A stretch of DNA of 64,000 nucleotides from Podaxis mareebaensis (taxonomy: Eukaryota > Basidiomycota > Agaricomycetes > Agaricales > Agaricaceae). Each line of letters begins with the position of its first letter. The first letter of the stretch is position 1. Below the pieces are notes generated by a model. The model was given only the letters and a program-made list of their open reading frames with translations. It ran no database searches and was not told the DNA's origin. The translations under genes were made by a program, and so were the position numbers. Location of the stretch: NCBI GenBank assembly GCA_018524725.1, contig JAEUWP010000615.1, forward strand, positions 1 through 64,000. The letters are read 5' to 3'. Shown piece by piece: positions 47,439 through 59,504 of the stretch.

Positions 47439-48477
47439 GCCTGAGTGGTCACGGCCCATAAGGGTTAGACATCTTTTGGCCATTTCTCTTTTTTTCTGTT
47501 GTGATCCTTTTTTCTTCTATATTATATTTCAGACTGGGGATGCTCCCCCACCCTGTAATCGGTATCATAGATGAGGCTCATGTATCATGTAGAACCAGAC
47601 AGGTGCCTCCATCAATCGAGCATTTGTGTTTGTTTGTTGTGCTTCACTTGTGCAAGTTCTCACACTACCTTAATGTACGACCTGAGCGTCAGACACTGCT
47701 GGTGCGCGACTATATAAGACATGCAGATATCCTGTACTTACATGTCGAAATATCGGCGGACTTTATCTTAGAATCAGATATTTTTAATTTCTGACTGATA
47801 TCTTATCCCTTAATATTCAATAGATATTATACATTTCATACAGATATAAAAAGCTAAGGAAACTAACATATCAACTGATATATCTGGACAAAAGATATGT
47901 ATTGTATCTATGGGTTATATCAATAGTTCATATCAGAACTATTACCAAGTTACATATGACATGGACAATAAATAAGATATCTTGATGGGAGATATGCGAA
48001 ACAATACATTGTTGTTCTGTGTATCTCCTAACAATATATCTTACCTATCATTCACACCATATGTAACACGGTAATAATTCCAATATGGGCTGTTAATATA
48101 ATCAGCAGAGACAGTAAATATCTTTAGCACAAATATATTCGGGTGATATGTTGACTTCCTCAGCTTTTTATATTTGAGTGATATGTATGATATCTCTCGA
48201 ATATTAAGGCATATGATATTCAAGATATCTGGTTCGGAGATAAGGTTTGTTGATATTTTGACATGTAAATACAGGATATCTACTAGTCTTATGTAGTCGT
48301 GCTCCAGCAGTGAGAATGGTAGACTGAAAGGCACCATTTTGGACGGACTGTAGGAACTGAAGTTAAGTATAGAAAGGCGGGCCAATGGAAAGATGATCCA
48401 GCAAAGAGATACTGTACAAGCGAGTTGTGCGACGGATCTATGTTCACGACGGAGGGGCACATTTAACACTGGGAGGC
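47439..48477. other. Spacer between convergent genes, mostly one mobile element
   Basis: About 1 kb separating two 3' ends. 619 bases of it are a foldback element (47694-48312). The flanks show no gene. Confidence 0.6.
47694..48312. mobile_element. CACTA-like foldback MITE
   Basis: A near-perfect hairpin of two arms of about 300 bases (47694-47997 and 48012-48312) around a loop of about 15 bases. The ends are CACTGCTGG and CCAGCAGTG, and the element is flanked on both sides by AGA (47691-47693 and 48313-48315), a 3-base target duplication. CACTG ends plus a 3-base duplication are the marks of CACTA (EnSpm) DNA transposons. It codes no protein, so it would depend on a transposase made elsewhere. 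AT-rich, unlike the coding DNA around it. Arms differ by perhaps 20-25% by eye, so it is not very recent. Confidence 0.75.
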
Positions 48478-49852
48478 TCACACCCTATTGAAGCCCTCCC
48501 ATCGATTATGACGCCCATCAGTACTACCCACAAACTCTGCAATGAAGGAAAAGCAGACGCCGGCGCTCACAGTTGAGCCCGCGCGACTGAACCTCAAAAC
48601 GTATCGTGTCGCTGGGATACTTGAGCCACAGTATACCAATACCGGCGAAGTGAACCCTGAGGCTCGTAGGAATCTCAACGTCCATTCGCCGGCTGTCAGA
48701 TTCATAAATTCGCCTTTTCTGTCGTCTCTCTCCCAGCGTGCATTATCAGTGATGAAACGGAGTTTGTGCGCCTTCTCTAGTTGTTCAAGGTGGGCTATAG
48801 GTGTGACATGTTAGCTTGGGATAGTTTGATCGTAGATAGGCATACCATAGTTCTCCTCGATCCACATTTTTGCAACAGCAGTAGAAGGCAATTGAACAAC
48901 GGTTACACCTTGTCGTTGAGCTTCTAGGACCTCTCTCGTATTATTTCTCGGGTTGTCATCTATCCAAACAAGTGTTGGTGTCAAGTTGTCGCCCAAGGTC
49001 GTTGCAGATGAGACCAATTTACTACGGGCTAGTAGGGAGCATTGAGATTTGTATGTCATGAACGCATCCAGGTGAGGCGTACCATCAATACCGTTCTTCA
49101 ACGTCATTACAGCCTCTTTGATCGTCTTGTTTCCAACAAAAGTTGCAAGACTCTTTGGTGTTGTAACGCCAATATCCTTCGTATCAATCGCCCGTAGGAG
49201 AGCATTTCCGAACTGCTCATCAATGCCTTCGTTTGTCCATTTGCTGATAGCGGAAGGTACCGAGGAATCGAATACGAATATATCCTGAAAAATGAACGCT
49301 ATTAGGCCCGAAGAGAAGGATCTCATAGCGATGTACCTGTTGAAAATTCTGCTTCCAGAAGTTCCGGACATCCTCATTCTCTATTCCTTCAAGATAGTCT
49401 TCCGGACTTGCCGTAGCCATCGGCTCTTGTCCAGATCCTTCGACTTCGGTGTTGATGGAAGGCATGGCTGCTACTTGTAACGCCAGCGTGAGCAGTGTGA
49501 TCCGTTCCTTCAATTTTTCTTGATCATCTTTCAAGAAATCGATAACTTTGACAGGTGCCAGGAACCCAAGAATGGACATCAAGGACGTCGTCTTGGCCTG
49601 CCACAGGGCGAGATGTTCTTTGGTCGAAGTCAACGCCTCGGCAATTTCGAGTAGTACGGTGAGTACGTTCTTGTCGAGTTTTCGAGTGTTTTGTGTCTCT
49701 TGAAGTGGTTGGAGGATATCACAGAGCGTCTCTGTGACTTTGGTGAGGTCATCGATGATGGCTTGTTTGCGGTCCTTGTCCTTGAGCCATACATTTATTG
49801 CACGAGCAGTAGCGAGGACGGTTGTGAGAATGGCGATGGGTTCGACGGGCAT
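48478..49852 (-). CDS. N-terminal helical bundle plus receiver/TIR-like C-terminal domain
   Basis: Three exons (49852-49337, 49284-48846, 48794-48478) encode 423 residues. Residues 1-130 are all-helical (ILTTVLATARAINVWLKDKD, VLTVLLEIAEALTSTKEHL), like fungal HeLo-like/STAND N-terminal bundles that sense or cause cell death. Residues 165-260 form a second helical module (ISKWTNEGIDEQFGNALLRA, TPKSLATFVGN) reminiscent of EF-hand-like pairs. Residues 274-405 alternate strand and helix: LVWIDDNPRNN (acidic pair 281-282), GVTVVQL, LRFITDN (Asp335), SPVLVYCGSS (Ser376/377), GVCFSFI. This order fits a flavodoxin-like fold of receiver or TIR type; the DD..D..S pattern favours a receiver, but the Lys of true receivers is not obvious. 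Divergently paired with an ADP-ribosyltransferase-like gene. Function unknown. Confidence 0.75.
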
Positions 49853-50487
49853 TGTGTACGTGAGGAAAGAGAGGAGGGAGATGGAGTCGCGACGGAGGAG
49901 GGAGCGAGGATCAGGATGACTTGATAAGACAAATCAGTATAGTGATACTCGAGGATCTCAGTCGTTATGACGTACCTCATTTTGAACGATGAGTGAGGTT
50001 GTGAAGTACTGCTTGATGCTGGGACCGCCGTTTGGTGCCCTGGGTATATATATGATACATCGGAAGGCGCCCGGAAACCATCTCCTGGACATGACTATAA
50101 GAGTAACGGCATCGCTTCAAGGGCGGGGTTTCCCAGTCTGTCGATTAGAGGCCAAGGTAGGGCGAGGGGAAAAAAGCTATTCTCGTCATTGACTTGACAG
50201 TCTGGGCTGTGCGGGATAGAGCAGAAATGGTCATGCCCTGCATTTGTCATACGGGGATGATTGGCACTTCGCGGAAATGAAAATCCTTGATCGCTAAGGC
50301 AGGAAGAGGAAGGGCGTGATTGGATTGATTTGCCCACGGCTTGAGCGTAAGATAACAGTTGAATCAGTCAATTCGCACTGCCTTGACACTGACACCCCCG
50401 ACTGCCCACTAGGTAAACCCACCTCTGTGCCGTGTTGTGACATTCAGACTTACGACTGAACTGGAAAAAACTCGTCGAGCAGGATTT
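49853..50487. promoter_or_regulatory. Shared divergent promoter region
   Basis: 635 bases between two ATGs pointing away from each other (helical-bundle gene at 49852 minus; ADP-ribosyltransferase-like gene at 50488 plus). GTATATATATGA at about 50042 is a TATA-like run. The frame of the plus gene is open up to about 50437 but without an ATG. Co-regulation is inferred from the arrangement only. Confidence 0.4.
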
Positions 50488-51663
50488 ATGAGCATTATGG
50501 CCAACAGCGCCATAAATGAGACGCGCTTTAGCAATTGGAGCCATCTTGAGAGCTTCTCCCGTTTTGGCACACAGGACACATCAATACGATCATTCTTCAA
50601 CGGAGGAGACGTTTCACGGCGGATGAATCACATTCGGAAAGCGATTACATGGATCCGAACACACTGGGGGGATTATGACACGTTCATGGACGAATTAAAG
50701 AGATCTTTCCTGGAAAACGCCGCTTTGCCGAACGACGAGGGGTCTGATTTGCGGGTTGACATGTTGGAGTCGAAAGGTCCTAGGCAGTGGGCTGATCGGG
50801 CCAAGGGTGGAGCAATCGACGATGATTTTGGGTTCTTAAAGTTGTATACATCGGAGAAGGGGTATGACAAGATCTTCTCTGTGTTAAATGGTGCATTCCG
50901 AGCGAATTCTCTGGTGGAGGAAGAAGTGCGACTGCGCGCCGCAGTATTCTTGGTGGAGTTGTTGACAATCGAGCTGTTCAACTATACTTATCTGCCGAAT
51001 ACGAAGGCCAACATGGGATTTACGGGGGTCATATACCGTGGGATGTCGCTCTCGCGGGCTAACCTAGACGACTTCATCAATTTGATGACGAAACCTGTCG
51101 AGGAAAGGTATTGGAGTATACCATTAGCATTTATGTCTTGCACGGTGGAGAGGCGGATGGCAGTCGACTTTGCCGAGAGAGTCACATCGAAGAACCCTGA
51201 TCCTACGTACAACCGGGTTTTGCTACGGGTCCACGTGGCGGGCCTCGCTGACGAGAAACTGGCGATCTACTCCTCGCGATTTCCATCGAGTGTTGTGACG
51301 CCCATTTGCGCTGTGGATATCAGCAACCTTTCCGATTTTCCGGAGGAACGGGAAGTAGTACTGAGGGGCCCATTCTTTCAGCTCGTTGGCGTATCCGAGG
51401 AGAAAACGGACAAAGGACACCCACTTTTTGTGTTGGATGTCCTGGTGTTCAATACGAACCGGGACCACCCATCGACGATGGAAATGGAGGATGAGGAGGG
51501 CGACAAAGCCCGTGTTTTATTCGCATGTTTGATAGAGGAGGCGCGGGCGGAGAAGTGCCTCGAACTTGCGCCTCAGATTGGACGAGAACAGGATATGGAG
51601 GCGTATAGGATGATTTTGCAGAAATCGGGGGTGAAATTGGCGGAAATAATGAGTAGAATATAA
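50488..51663 (+). CDS. ADP-ribosyltransferase-like protein (R-S-E type)
   Basis: First ATG in frame is 50488, giving 391 residues without introns. Three motifs of the arginine-type ADP-ribosyltransferase fold come in order: GVIYRGMSL (Arg184), FMSCTVERRMAVDFAE (Ser217, S-x-T-like) and FPEEREVVLRGPFFQLVGV (Glu287 and Glu289, the E-x-E and the following beta strand). Residues 1-165 are helical and could regulate the enzyme. Such enzymes move ADP-ribose from NAD to arginine or another acceptor. No signal peptide, so it should act inside the cell, unlike secreted toxins of this fold. Divergent to the helical-bundle/receiver-like gene, and ending only 86 bases before the ATG of the SH3-TBC gene. 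Catalytic residues look intact; activity is inferred. Confidence 0.75.
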   Translation: MSIMANSAINETRFSNWSHLESFSRFGTQDTSIRSFFNGGDVSRRMNHIRKAITWIRTHWGDYDTFMDELKRSFLENAALPNDEGSDLRVDMLESKGPRQWADRAKGGAIDDDFGFLKLYTSEKGYDKIFSVLNGAFRANSLVEEEVRLRAAVFLVELLTIELFNYTYLPNTKANMGFTGVIYRGMSLSRANLDDFINLMTKPVEERYWSIPLAFMSCTVERRMAVDFAERVTSKNPDPTYNRVLLRVHVAGLADEKLAIYSSRFPSSVVTPICAVDISNLSDFPEEREVVLRGPFFQLVGVSEEKTDKGHPLFVLDVLVFNTNRDHPSTMEMEDEEGDKARVLFACLIEEARAEKCLELAPQIGREQDMEAYRMILQKSGVKLAEIMSRI

Positions 51664-51749
51664 AAGGCTGATCCGGAAACACGTGGAAGTGTTTGGACGT
51701 ATGTACAGTCTGCAACAAGTATCTCGGTTGTCTTCTCATCGTCCGCTCC

Positions 51750-54700
51750 ATGGACGCTTCCCAGCTCGCTCGCTGGACTCGTTTTGCTGCAAAGGGCGGC
51801 ATTGGAAAATGCACTGCTGTATGTGATTGTGTCGCACAGAATCCAGAGGACTTGATGTTCCTTAAGGTATGACCCCCCTTTCGTCCATCGGACCACAATG
51901 CTCATAAATGTTCAGGGCGACGAAATCGTCGTGTTGATGCGGATTTCAGACTCTGAGGATATATATCTCGTGCGTGTCATAAAGCCTACTATAAACGAAC
52001 CTCTCTGACAACGCGCAGGGTTCGTGTGAGGATATTATTGGGCGATTTCGCGGAAAAGACGTTCGCTTTCATGGAAAGCTCAAACGTCCTATCAAAACCA
52101 AACGTTCGTCCGTTTCGGCAACGAAATCGCCTAGTCCGCATGTTGGGCAGTCTACCCCCTCGCCGTCCCGATCCAACTCACTTACCCGCAAAGACAAGAG
52201 CCCCTCCGTTTCGTTCAGCCATCCCCCTCCTCTATCTGCTCCCAACCATGTTCTTTCGCTGCCCTCTACAGACGACGAGGGGCCTAATCCTCCTTCCACG
52301 TCCATCTCCGCGTCGGCCACGCCTCCAGACTCTATAGTTGCAACACCACCTCGAGCGCTTGGCGGCGCTCCAAAAGAATCACTTAGTTCGAATCCAGGCT
52401 GTTCCATAGAAAGCTCTCGTCACCTCTCGTCACCACCTCCACAGTCCCCTCGAATCGCCCTCCCCAATTCTCCACCTGTATTATCTCCTGTCATCTCGCC
52501 CTTGAATATCATCAAAAAGTCTCCCACATCCTCCCCTCTCCATCAATCATCATTTGCCGCCAGTCAAGAACAGCCCCTGGATACCCATAGCTCGATACCT
52601 CTAAATATACCTGACAACTCTTATTCGACCTACGCAGAGCGCCCATCTCAAGACGCTGATTCTGATGGGGAAGTTGGGATTGGCCTTTCCTTGTTGCAAA
52701 ATCTCGTACATGGAGCAGACTCGGACGAGGATTCCGTCATTGAACTTGCGAACGTTCGACATGATGATGAAAGTACCGTAGAAGGCTTAATGTATGATGA
52801 ACCAGACGACGAAGGGTACGCGCAATCAGGCCAACAAACACCGGCTCTCACTCCCCGCTTAAACGTCGAGTACGACGTATCCACATCCCACGGTCAACAA
52901 TCTCAAGTCCTTTCTTTACCCCCGCCTTCCTCGCCACCGCATTCACCGACATCACCGGCATCCTTCACCTCCCTCTCACCTCCTGCCAATCAACAACGTT
53001 TCTCCATTTCATCTCGTCGACCCTCCTTGCAGTCGTCTGGGTCATGGGAAGGCGCGGGTGATATTTATGATGACTACCGATATTCTAGGGCATCGATGAT
53101 GAGCGGAACCACGGGCAGAGCAAGAAGGACGTCCGTCAATTCGAAGATGTCTGCTAATTCGAAAGCATCGCACCGTGACCTCTGGGATGGTTACGTGTAT
53201 GAACAGCCGCCCCCGGTTCCCGACAGTAGACCGAGTATTGACTCGATAATTGCAAGTGAGAGTTCGACAAAGGTTGCGAATGATGCCGCACGGAGGAGCA
53301 TAGAGTCGAGGAAGAGCACTGAAACACGGAAGAGCACAGGCTCTCGCAAGTCAACTGAATCTGAATCACGTCGCTCGAGGCAGGAATTACTTTTCCCTCA
53401 ACCACCCACCAATGTGAATATCCAGCCCGACCTGCTTGACCACGCTGCACGGGAATCTCTTCGCCGATCATCTGAAGCTTCGCGAACCCTCACTCCAGCA
53501 GACTTCCGCCTTTCGGTCGAATCAGAGGCGTCTATCTACAGTCGTCTTTCTGTCATCGAGCAAGAAACTGTTGGAACTGCTGAAATTAACTCCTCTCTTC
53601 CTTCTGCTCCCGTACTACCTGAATCGCCTACCCAACAGAAGACAGGTTCGGCATCGGGTCTCCTGCGACCAATGCCCCTTGATCTCACTTCGAACGGTCC
53701 ACCACTTCTTCACACGACGTGGGCATCACCCATGTCATCTCCTTCTGAATCTGCTTTTGGTTCCACGTCAGCTACATCTCCCACCTCCTCCTTGCTCATG
53801 CCACCTGCACTGGCCTCGTTCACAGCTGGGATGGCGTCAGCGTTGAGGCAGAAGGTCGAGACAGATAGGAGCCCTGATGACCAACCGCAGGGGCGGGATC
53901 AAATTCGGGAGGAGGAGACACAGAGGGACATCGTAGTTGGGGATGAGGAAGAGATCCCGTCAGGAGTTATGCAAGAATCAACTTTCTCTACAGAATACTC
54001 GCAAGACACTGCATTAGAAGATTCAAAGGATACCATTGTTCTTCCTGAATCCGTAGAGGCTGCTCCAAGAGATGCCCCCAATCCACGGACGCCACCACCA
54101 GCGTCGCCCCTCGAGAGACCAAGCGTTCTGGGCGATCTTGAGCCTCCACCCAGTCCTATGGTACCTTCTCAACCCCCTATAATTGAGATCCACCACACAA
54201 ACGCACCCCCCGAACCTATGCCAACCTCGCCCACGTCGTCGGCACCCCCAGCCCACCTCCGTCCTCCACGGCCCACACTCGCTGATTTACGTGAAGGTGG
54301 GGGTGCCCCAATCCCAGGAACGGACCAACGGCAGTCGCTCTTTCTTCCTCATCCCAATGCTCCCAAAGCTCCTACTGTGTCAGGTCCTGGTCCAATGTAC
54401 ATTGCATTACAACAACGTCATCCTACTCAACATCAACAGGCAGCAAGCATAGCACCTAAGCAAAGCGTGATTGATGTGATCCATATGGCAATTCAGGCCT
54501 CTCAGACTCCTGCTATGCGGTCGAGGATGATGAGAGGTCCAACGATTTATGCCAGGACGGATATCGACCTGAGCACGTCAACTGGACCTGTACCAATCAC
54601 ATTCTCTATAGAACCCCCTCCGCGTCAACCTACCCCTTACCAATCGCCTCAGCATCAATCCTCTTTCCACCGTCAGTCTCCCCAACAAGTGGCTGCACAT

Positions 54701-57057
54701 ATAGCGCCTTCTTCTCCAACATCTGCAATCCCACTGCCATCAAATTCATCTGCACCGGCTGTTCCCGGCCCCGAACGAATCGAAACAGGCGCAGATACTG
54801 GTTCGAGCGTCCCGAAAACCAGTAGGCATAGCGAGACAGGTGAGGTCATTCCCAGGGCAAATTTCTTCCCTAAGGCGCCTGGTGTGCGGCCACGCAGTCG
54901 GAGCTTCTCGGCTTTCAATTCACACTCAACACAGCTGGAGGTCCCCCTGCCCCTCAGGTGAGCTTTATCCCGACAGACATACGTTTCGAACGCTCACTCA
55001 ATTCAATCAAGTCGAGAGGAAGGGTTCAAACCAGTTGACACTCCAACAGCCAACGAAGTTCGGCAAAGCCTCAAGCCTAGGGCTGGAAGTGGTGCTATTT
55101 CACCACCGGCCATGAACCAGACAGGGCCTAACAAACCAAGTTTGAAGACCTCGCCCCTCCATCCTTCTCCCCTTCACACAGGATCCTCCTTCCCCAGGTC
55201 CAATCCTCCGACAAGTCCCCTTGCCCATTCATTCCACCCTCCTTCGGTGTCGAGCACAGCACCGCCCTCTCCTACTGTTTCAGCCACTGGTCTTCGACCC
55301 CCACATCAGCTCCGACAAGTCACCTCCAGAGCTACCCTCAACGATGGCGCCCTATCGAAACCTTCCTTGTCCTCCACTAATCCTCCCGACGCTTCCGGTT
55401 CTCCAGTTGCTACTTCAGGAAACCTTCCTGGAGAGTCACACATCCCCCCACGCGACCCAGGTACATCTCCCCCACCTCGTGATCAAAATCCAGGGCCCGA
55501 GTCCGATTCCATATCTATGCAAAGTGACACTAACTCTCACCCTTTATCTCCGACCCCAGCTCTCAACCGACAAACTTCTCTTCGCGCGAAATTATCACTT
55601 CCAAATCTTCGTCGTAACCGAAGTAAGCCCGATGAAGGCCTGACCCTCGCGTCGCCAATAAAGGAGGACTTTAGCAATACAGTTCAAGTTCAAGACCTCG
55701 ATTTTGAACTTGTACGCCCAACGATCCAGCTCCAAAATGCGAGGTCGAGTGAAGACTCGGGTGTTCTCGGTCGAGACGCAAGTATGGAGCTGCCATCGCG
55801 GGATGCACTTCATCAACGTGCCATGAGCCCTTCGGGCTCATTGGGTGGACCTAAGTCACCCACCAGCGATAGCTTCAGCGCGTGGCCGCGTCCATCGATC
55901 TCTTCGAATATTGCACCAATCATTACACGTGCAACAGCGGATACAGAGTCGAATATGGACGCTCATCGTCAACGCGAATCCAAATGGATGTCCCTCATGG
56001 GTTCGATAGCCCCATCCCAGTGGCGCAAAAGCAAGAAAGTCAAGAAATTGATTCATGAGGGTGTTCCATCATCAGTTCGATACCTTGTGTGGTCGCATCT
56101 TACGGATGGGAAGGCGAAAGTTGTACCTGGAGTGTATTACCAGCTAGGCAACAGGGACAGGATCGCTGTTGCGAACACGATTGAAGGAGATATCAAGGCT
56201 TCTTTTCAGGATCAACCACACCTGCAGGGGAAGAGAGGACCTGTACTGGCCTTGTTGCAGGCGTACTTGACAATGGTTCCTGACGTGCACTACACAATGG
56301 GTGCGTTGGTGTAATTCGAATCCAAGTGTCTCCAGTGTTTAACTACTTTTCTAGGGCTGACTCTGATTGCTGGTCAATTGCTATTGCACGCTCCCGAGGA
56401 AGATGCATTCTGGATCTTCGTTTCGATCATGGATACGCATATCCGGCCGTACTTTTCTACCAGCACGATCCAGATGGAAGTCGATGCAACACTGTTCAGC
56501 CGCGTCGTTGAGAACAACGATCCTCAGTTGGCGAAAAAGCTGTATGTTGACATGGGTATTGAGCCGAGCGCCATATGCGACCCATGGTATGTCACCCTCG
56601 TTTCATTTCTCGGCGCCTCCCTCATTTGTGCTCCAATACCAATAGGTTCTCGACATTATTTGTTAGCACATTGCCGCCCGATTACGTCAACCGTGTCTGG
56701 GATTTGTTCCTTTACGAGGGTACGGGTATTTATCATGGTTCTGCCACACCGTCTGATTCCCCTCCAGGCGTTCCTTTTCTCCTTCGTGTCGGTTTCGCTG
56801 TCATGACCTGTTGTCGCCGCCAGATTCTCGGAGCAACTTCTCCGGAAGTCGTGCTCGATTACCTGCAGCACCCTTTGCCTGGATGGCTTCCTTCAACACC
56901 GGAAGGCTTCCTTACTCTTGCACACTCTGTCAAGATGAAGGATGATGACATACGCAAAAACCGGCTCAAGATGGAGGCACAAGTCAAGCGGCAGGCCCAA
57001 GCCCAGACCCCTCGCCACCTTCCTATCACCACCAGCATATCACTTCCTCGATCCTAG
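51750..57057 (+). CDS. SH3-TBC protein with degenerate RabGAP active site
   Basis: Seven exons (51750-51866, 51916-51969, 52019-54957, 55012-56300, 56355-56586, 56646-56719, 56768-57057) encode 1,664 residues. The first three exons form an SH3 domain (CTAVCDCVAQNPEDLMFLKG, IVVLMRISD, IIGRFRGKDVRFHG). About 1,150 residues of Ser/Pro-rich disorder follow. The C-terminal third is a TBC domain: GVPSSVRYLVWSHLTDGK, then AFWIFVSIMD, then PPDYVNRVWDLFLYEG. In active RabGAPs IxxDxxR gives the Arg finger and YxQ the Gln finger. Here the first reads IEGDIKA (Arg to Ala) and the second HYTMG (Gln to Met). It may bind a Rab GTPase without hydrolysing GTP, act as scaffold at sites of polar growth, or use other residues. 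Confidence 0.9.
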
Positions 57058-57563
57058 AGTAATTCCCTTTTCGTCTTATTCCCGTATCTGATACTTATCC
57101 TGTATACCCCCTTTTTGGGCCTGCGTCCACGGAAGATATTTATGCAAGTGCTATGAAATATAATGTAGATAATTTGGATGTCCTATATACTCGTATATAA
57201 TACCCCTATTGCCGTACACATTCAACCTTGACCGCCTGACAAATGCCGTCACATCCATCAACTTGGAAACGCCACTTGAGGATAAGATCTATGGTTGACA
57301 CTCAGGGTGTACAACATTTTCGAGTCGAACTTTGAGTCGTACCCTAACACTTGACCATCCGGTAGACCAATGCAATGATAAACCAGGAGACCCGATGCAG
57401 AAACGATTGTAACATTCATCTATTGGTGAGTAAATAAATCAGTACACCTTTCTGTGCTGGCGCCTCATCCTAATTTGTCATAGATGCAGACCCATATGGC
57501 AACTTCTCCGAACCATGCATCACTGTTGGCCCTGAGGCATTGTTGAGCCTTCGAGCTCCACAT
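57058..57563. other. Intergenic region
   Basis: About 500 bases, AT-richer than the genes at its sides; the 3' end of the TBC gene and the promoter of the next gene. Nothing else seen. Confidence 0.55.
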
Positions 57564-59409
57564 ATGCTGCCCAAAATTCGACTATTGATACCAGGGAGCA
57601 GGCGTCGCCGTTCAGCTTACTGTGTCCTCCTTCTGGCCGTACCTATCCTCATCATCTTCCGTTCCTCATATCCATCTCAAGTGCCAAACTACTTTCAGAT
57701 AGAAGATCCTCGTGTGCAAAGCGTCGAGCCACAAAAGGACAACCACGTCCTGACTACCCCGACAGATGATCTCAAGCTCCACTCAGGCCCTGTTGCCGAA
57801 CCTGACGACTCGCTATGCAAACCTACTGAATGTATGGATGGATTATGGGTGCCTCGTGACCCCCCATTCCGTTCCATCGCAGACTTTCGTAGGGAATATC
57901 CTCCGACACACCGAGGTATATTCAAGGTATGTGGTAGTGAGGAAACCAAGAGGGAGCAGGAGGATCGAGATGGGTTCCATAAAGCCCAGGAAGAGAGGTT
58001 GATACAGGCGATGAACTGGGTGTGGAAACCGACAAAGGGACGAATGAGGAAGTGGGACGCAGTTGAGTTTGTCGTGAGGTTGTTGAGGAGCCCTGGTGGT
58101 TTGATACTCTCTGGAGGTACGATATAAGGACATGCTTAACGTAGTTCAAGCCCATAATCTCTCCTAGACTCTATTACACGCCAACACTTCCAATGGCTGG
58201 AATACGCACTAGCCAGGGCTGACATCTACATTACCGAAGATCCTCCCCACCTACCCTCGTACTCTCACAAACGGCTACATCAATTTATCCTCCGACCAGG
58301 AGACCCCATGACAGCATATCTTCAAGATCGCGCTGGTGTACCTGCCTCGCGCCTTCAGCGGCCAATTTATACCAAGATTGATAATCATATTCTTATTGGA
58401 GAGAAAGAGGTTCGGGAGTTCAGCGTACCTCTGGGAGCCAAGGAGAACTTTCCATGGTTCGAGATATTCGAGTACTTCGAGGGCTGGGAGAGCTTTGTTA
58501 GGGATGCGGCAAGGCCAAGGGATGGGGAAGAGAATGTGAGGGAGGATACAATCCTCGTCTTGAACACCGGAGCCCATGTACGTTCCCTCTCTCGTTCGAT
58601 CCACCGGAATTTAATCACAAGATCCTAGTGGTCTCGCGGTTCCTGGTATATGCTTCCGAACACTGGAGGTGTGTCTGAACAGCAATTGCGCGTCACGTCG
58701 GCGTTCAAGAAAATGGTATGTCGAGTAACATGGCTGGCGGTGAACATCCCTCACAACTTCCAGATCGACCTGGTTACATCTCGGCTAGATCCTATTCCGC
58801 ACCTGTCGATATATTATCGCGCTACTGCTCCGGGACACCCAGCGTGTTCCTCTTCGACCTTCTACAAATCCTTCCGCGTTAACTCCACCATCACCGCTCA
58901 GCCAGATGATAGCAACAGGGAGACTGGACTATTCACAGAAAAGTCAACCTTCTACACGGACCCATACCCCAATGCGTCAATAGCTCAACTAGCCATGTCT
59001 ACTATAGGGCAGAGTTTAGAGGCATCTACCCTCGACAGCCAGCAGAAGGTCGTGCGATCGAGGTGGGACTGGGACCGTTTCGATGCTCACAATGCTGAGT
59101 GGAAGCATATCATTGAGGATATCGTGGCCCGCCAGAAGACATTAACCAATGCGAATGCATCGGAGCGAGCCAAATGGTACTACATGGACATCTGGGACAT
59201 GGCGCTTCAGCGGCCGGATGCGCACACACAGAACCTCGTTGATCCAGCCCATGAGAACTATGATTGCCTTCATTGTGCGTCAACTTTTGTCTGTCTCTGC
59301 GCAATTATTAACGCTCAACTGGGACTTAGGGTGTGTTCCGAGCGTTGTGGAACAATGGATGAAGTATCTCAGTCACCTCGTGTTCTGGGATAGTGATGGA
59401 CAACTGTGA
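57564..59409 (+). CDS. Type II membrane PC-esterase (SGNH/GDSL-like acyl-esterase or acyltransferase)
   Basis: Five exons (57564-58116, 58168-58577, 58629-58715, 58764-59274, 59330-59409) encode 546 residues. A short basic N-terminus (KIRLLIPGSRRRRSA) and one membrane segment (YCVLLLAVPILIIF, about residues 20-35) mark a type II Golgi or ER protein. The catalytic Ser lies in LSGGDSITRQHF, split by the first intron. LVLNTGAHWSRG forms the second block. The Asp-His pair lies in YDCLHWCVP near the C-terminus, split by the last intron. This is the PC-esterase layout of plant TBL and fungal Cas1-like enzymes, which add or remove acetyl groups on polysaccharides. The donor and acceptor here are not known. 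Confidence 0.88.
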
Positions 59410-59504
59410 CGGGGCCGTGTTTGAGCTTCGCGTTGAATATAAGGAATTTAAATTATTGAATGATTGAATGAATTGATTTTTTTTTTGGTGGAGCATATCG
59501 TTTT

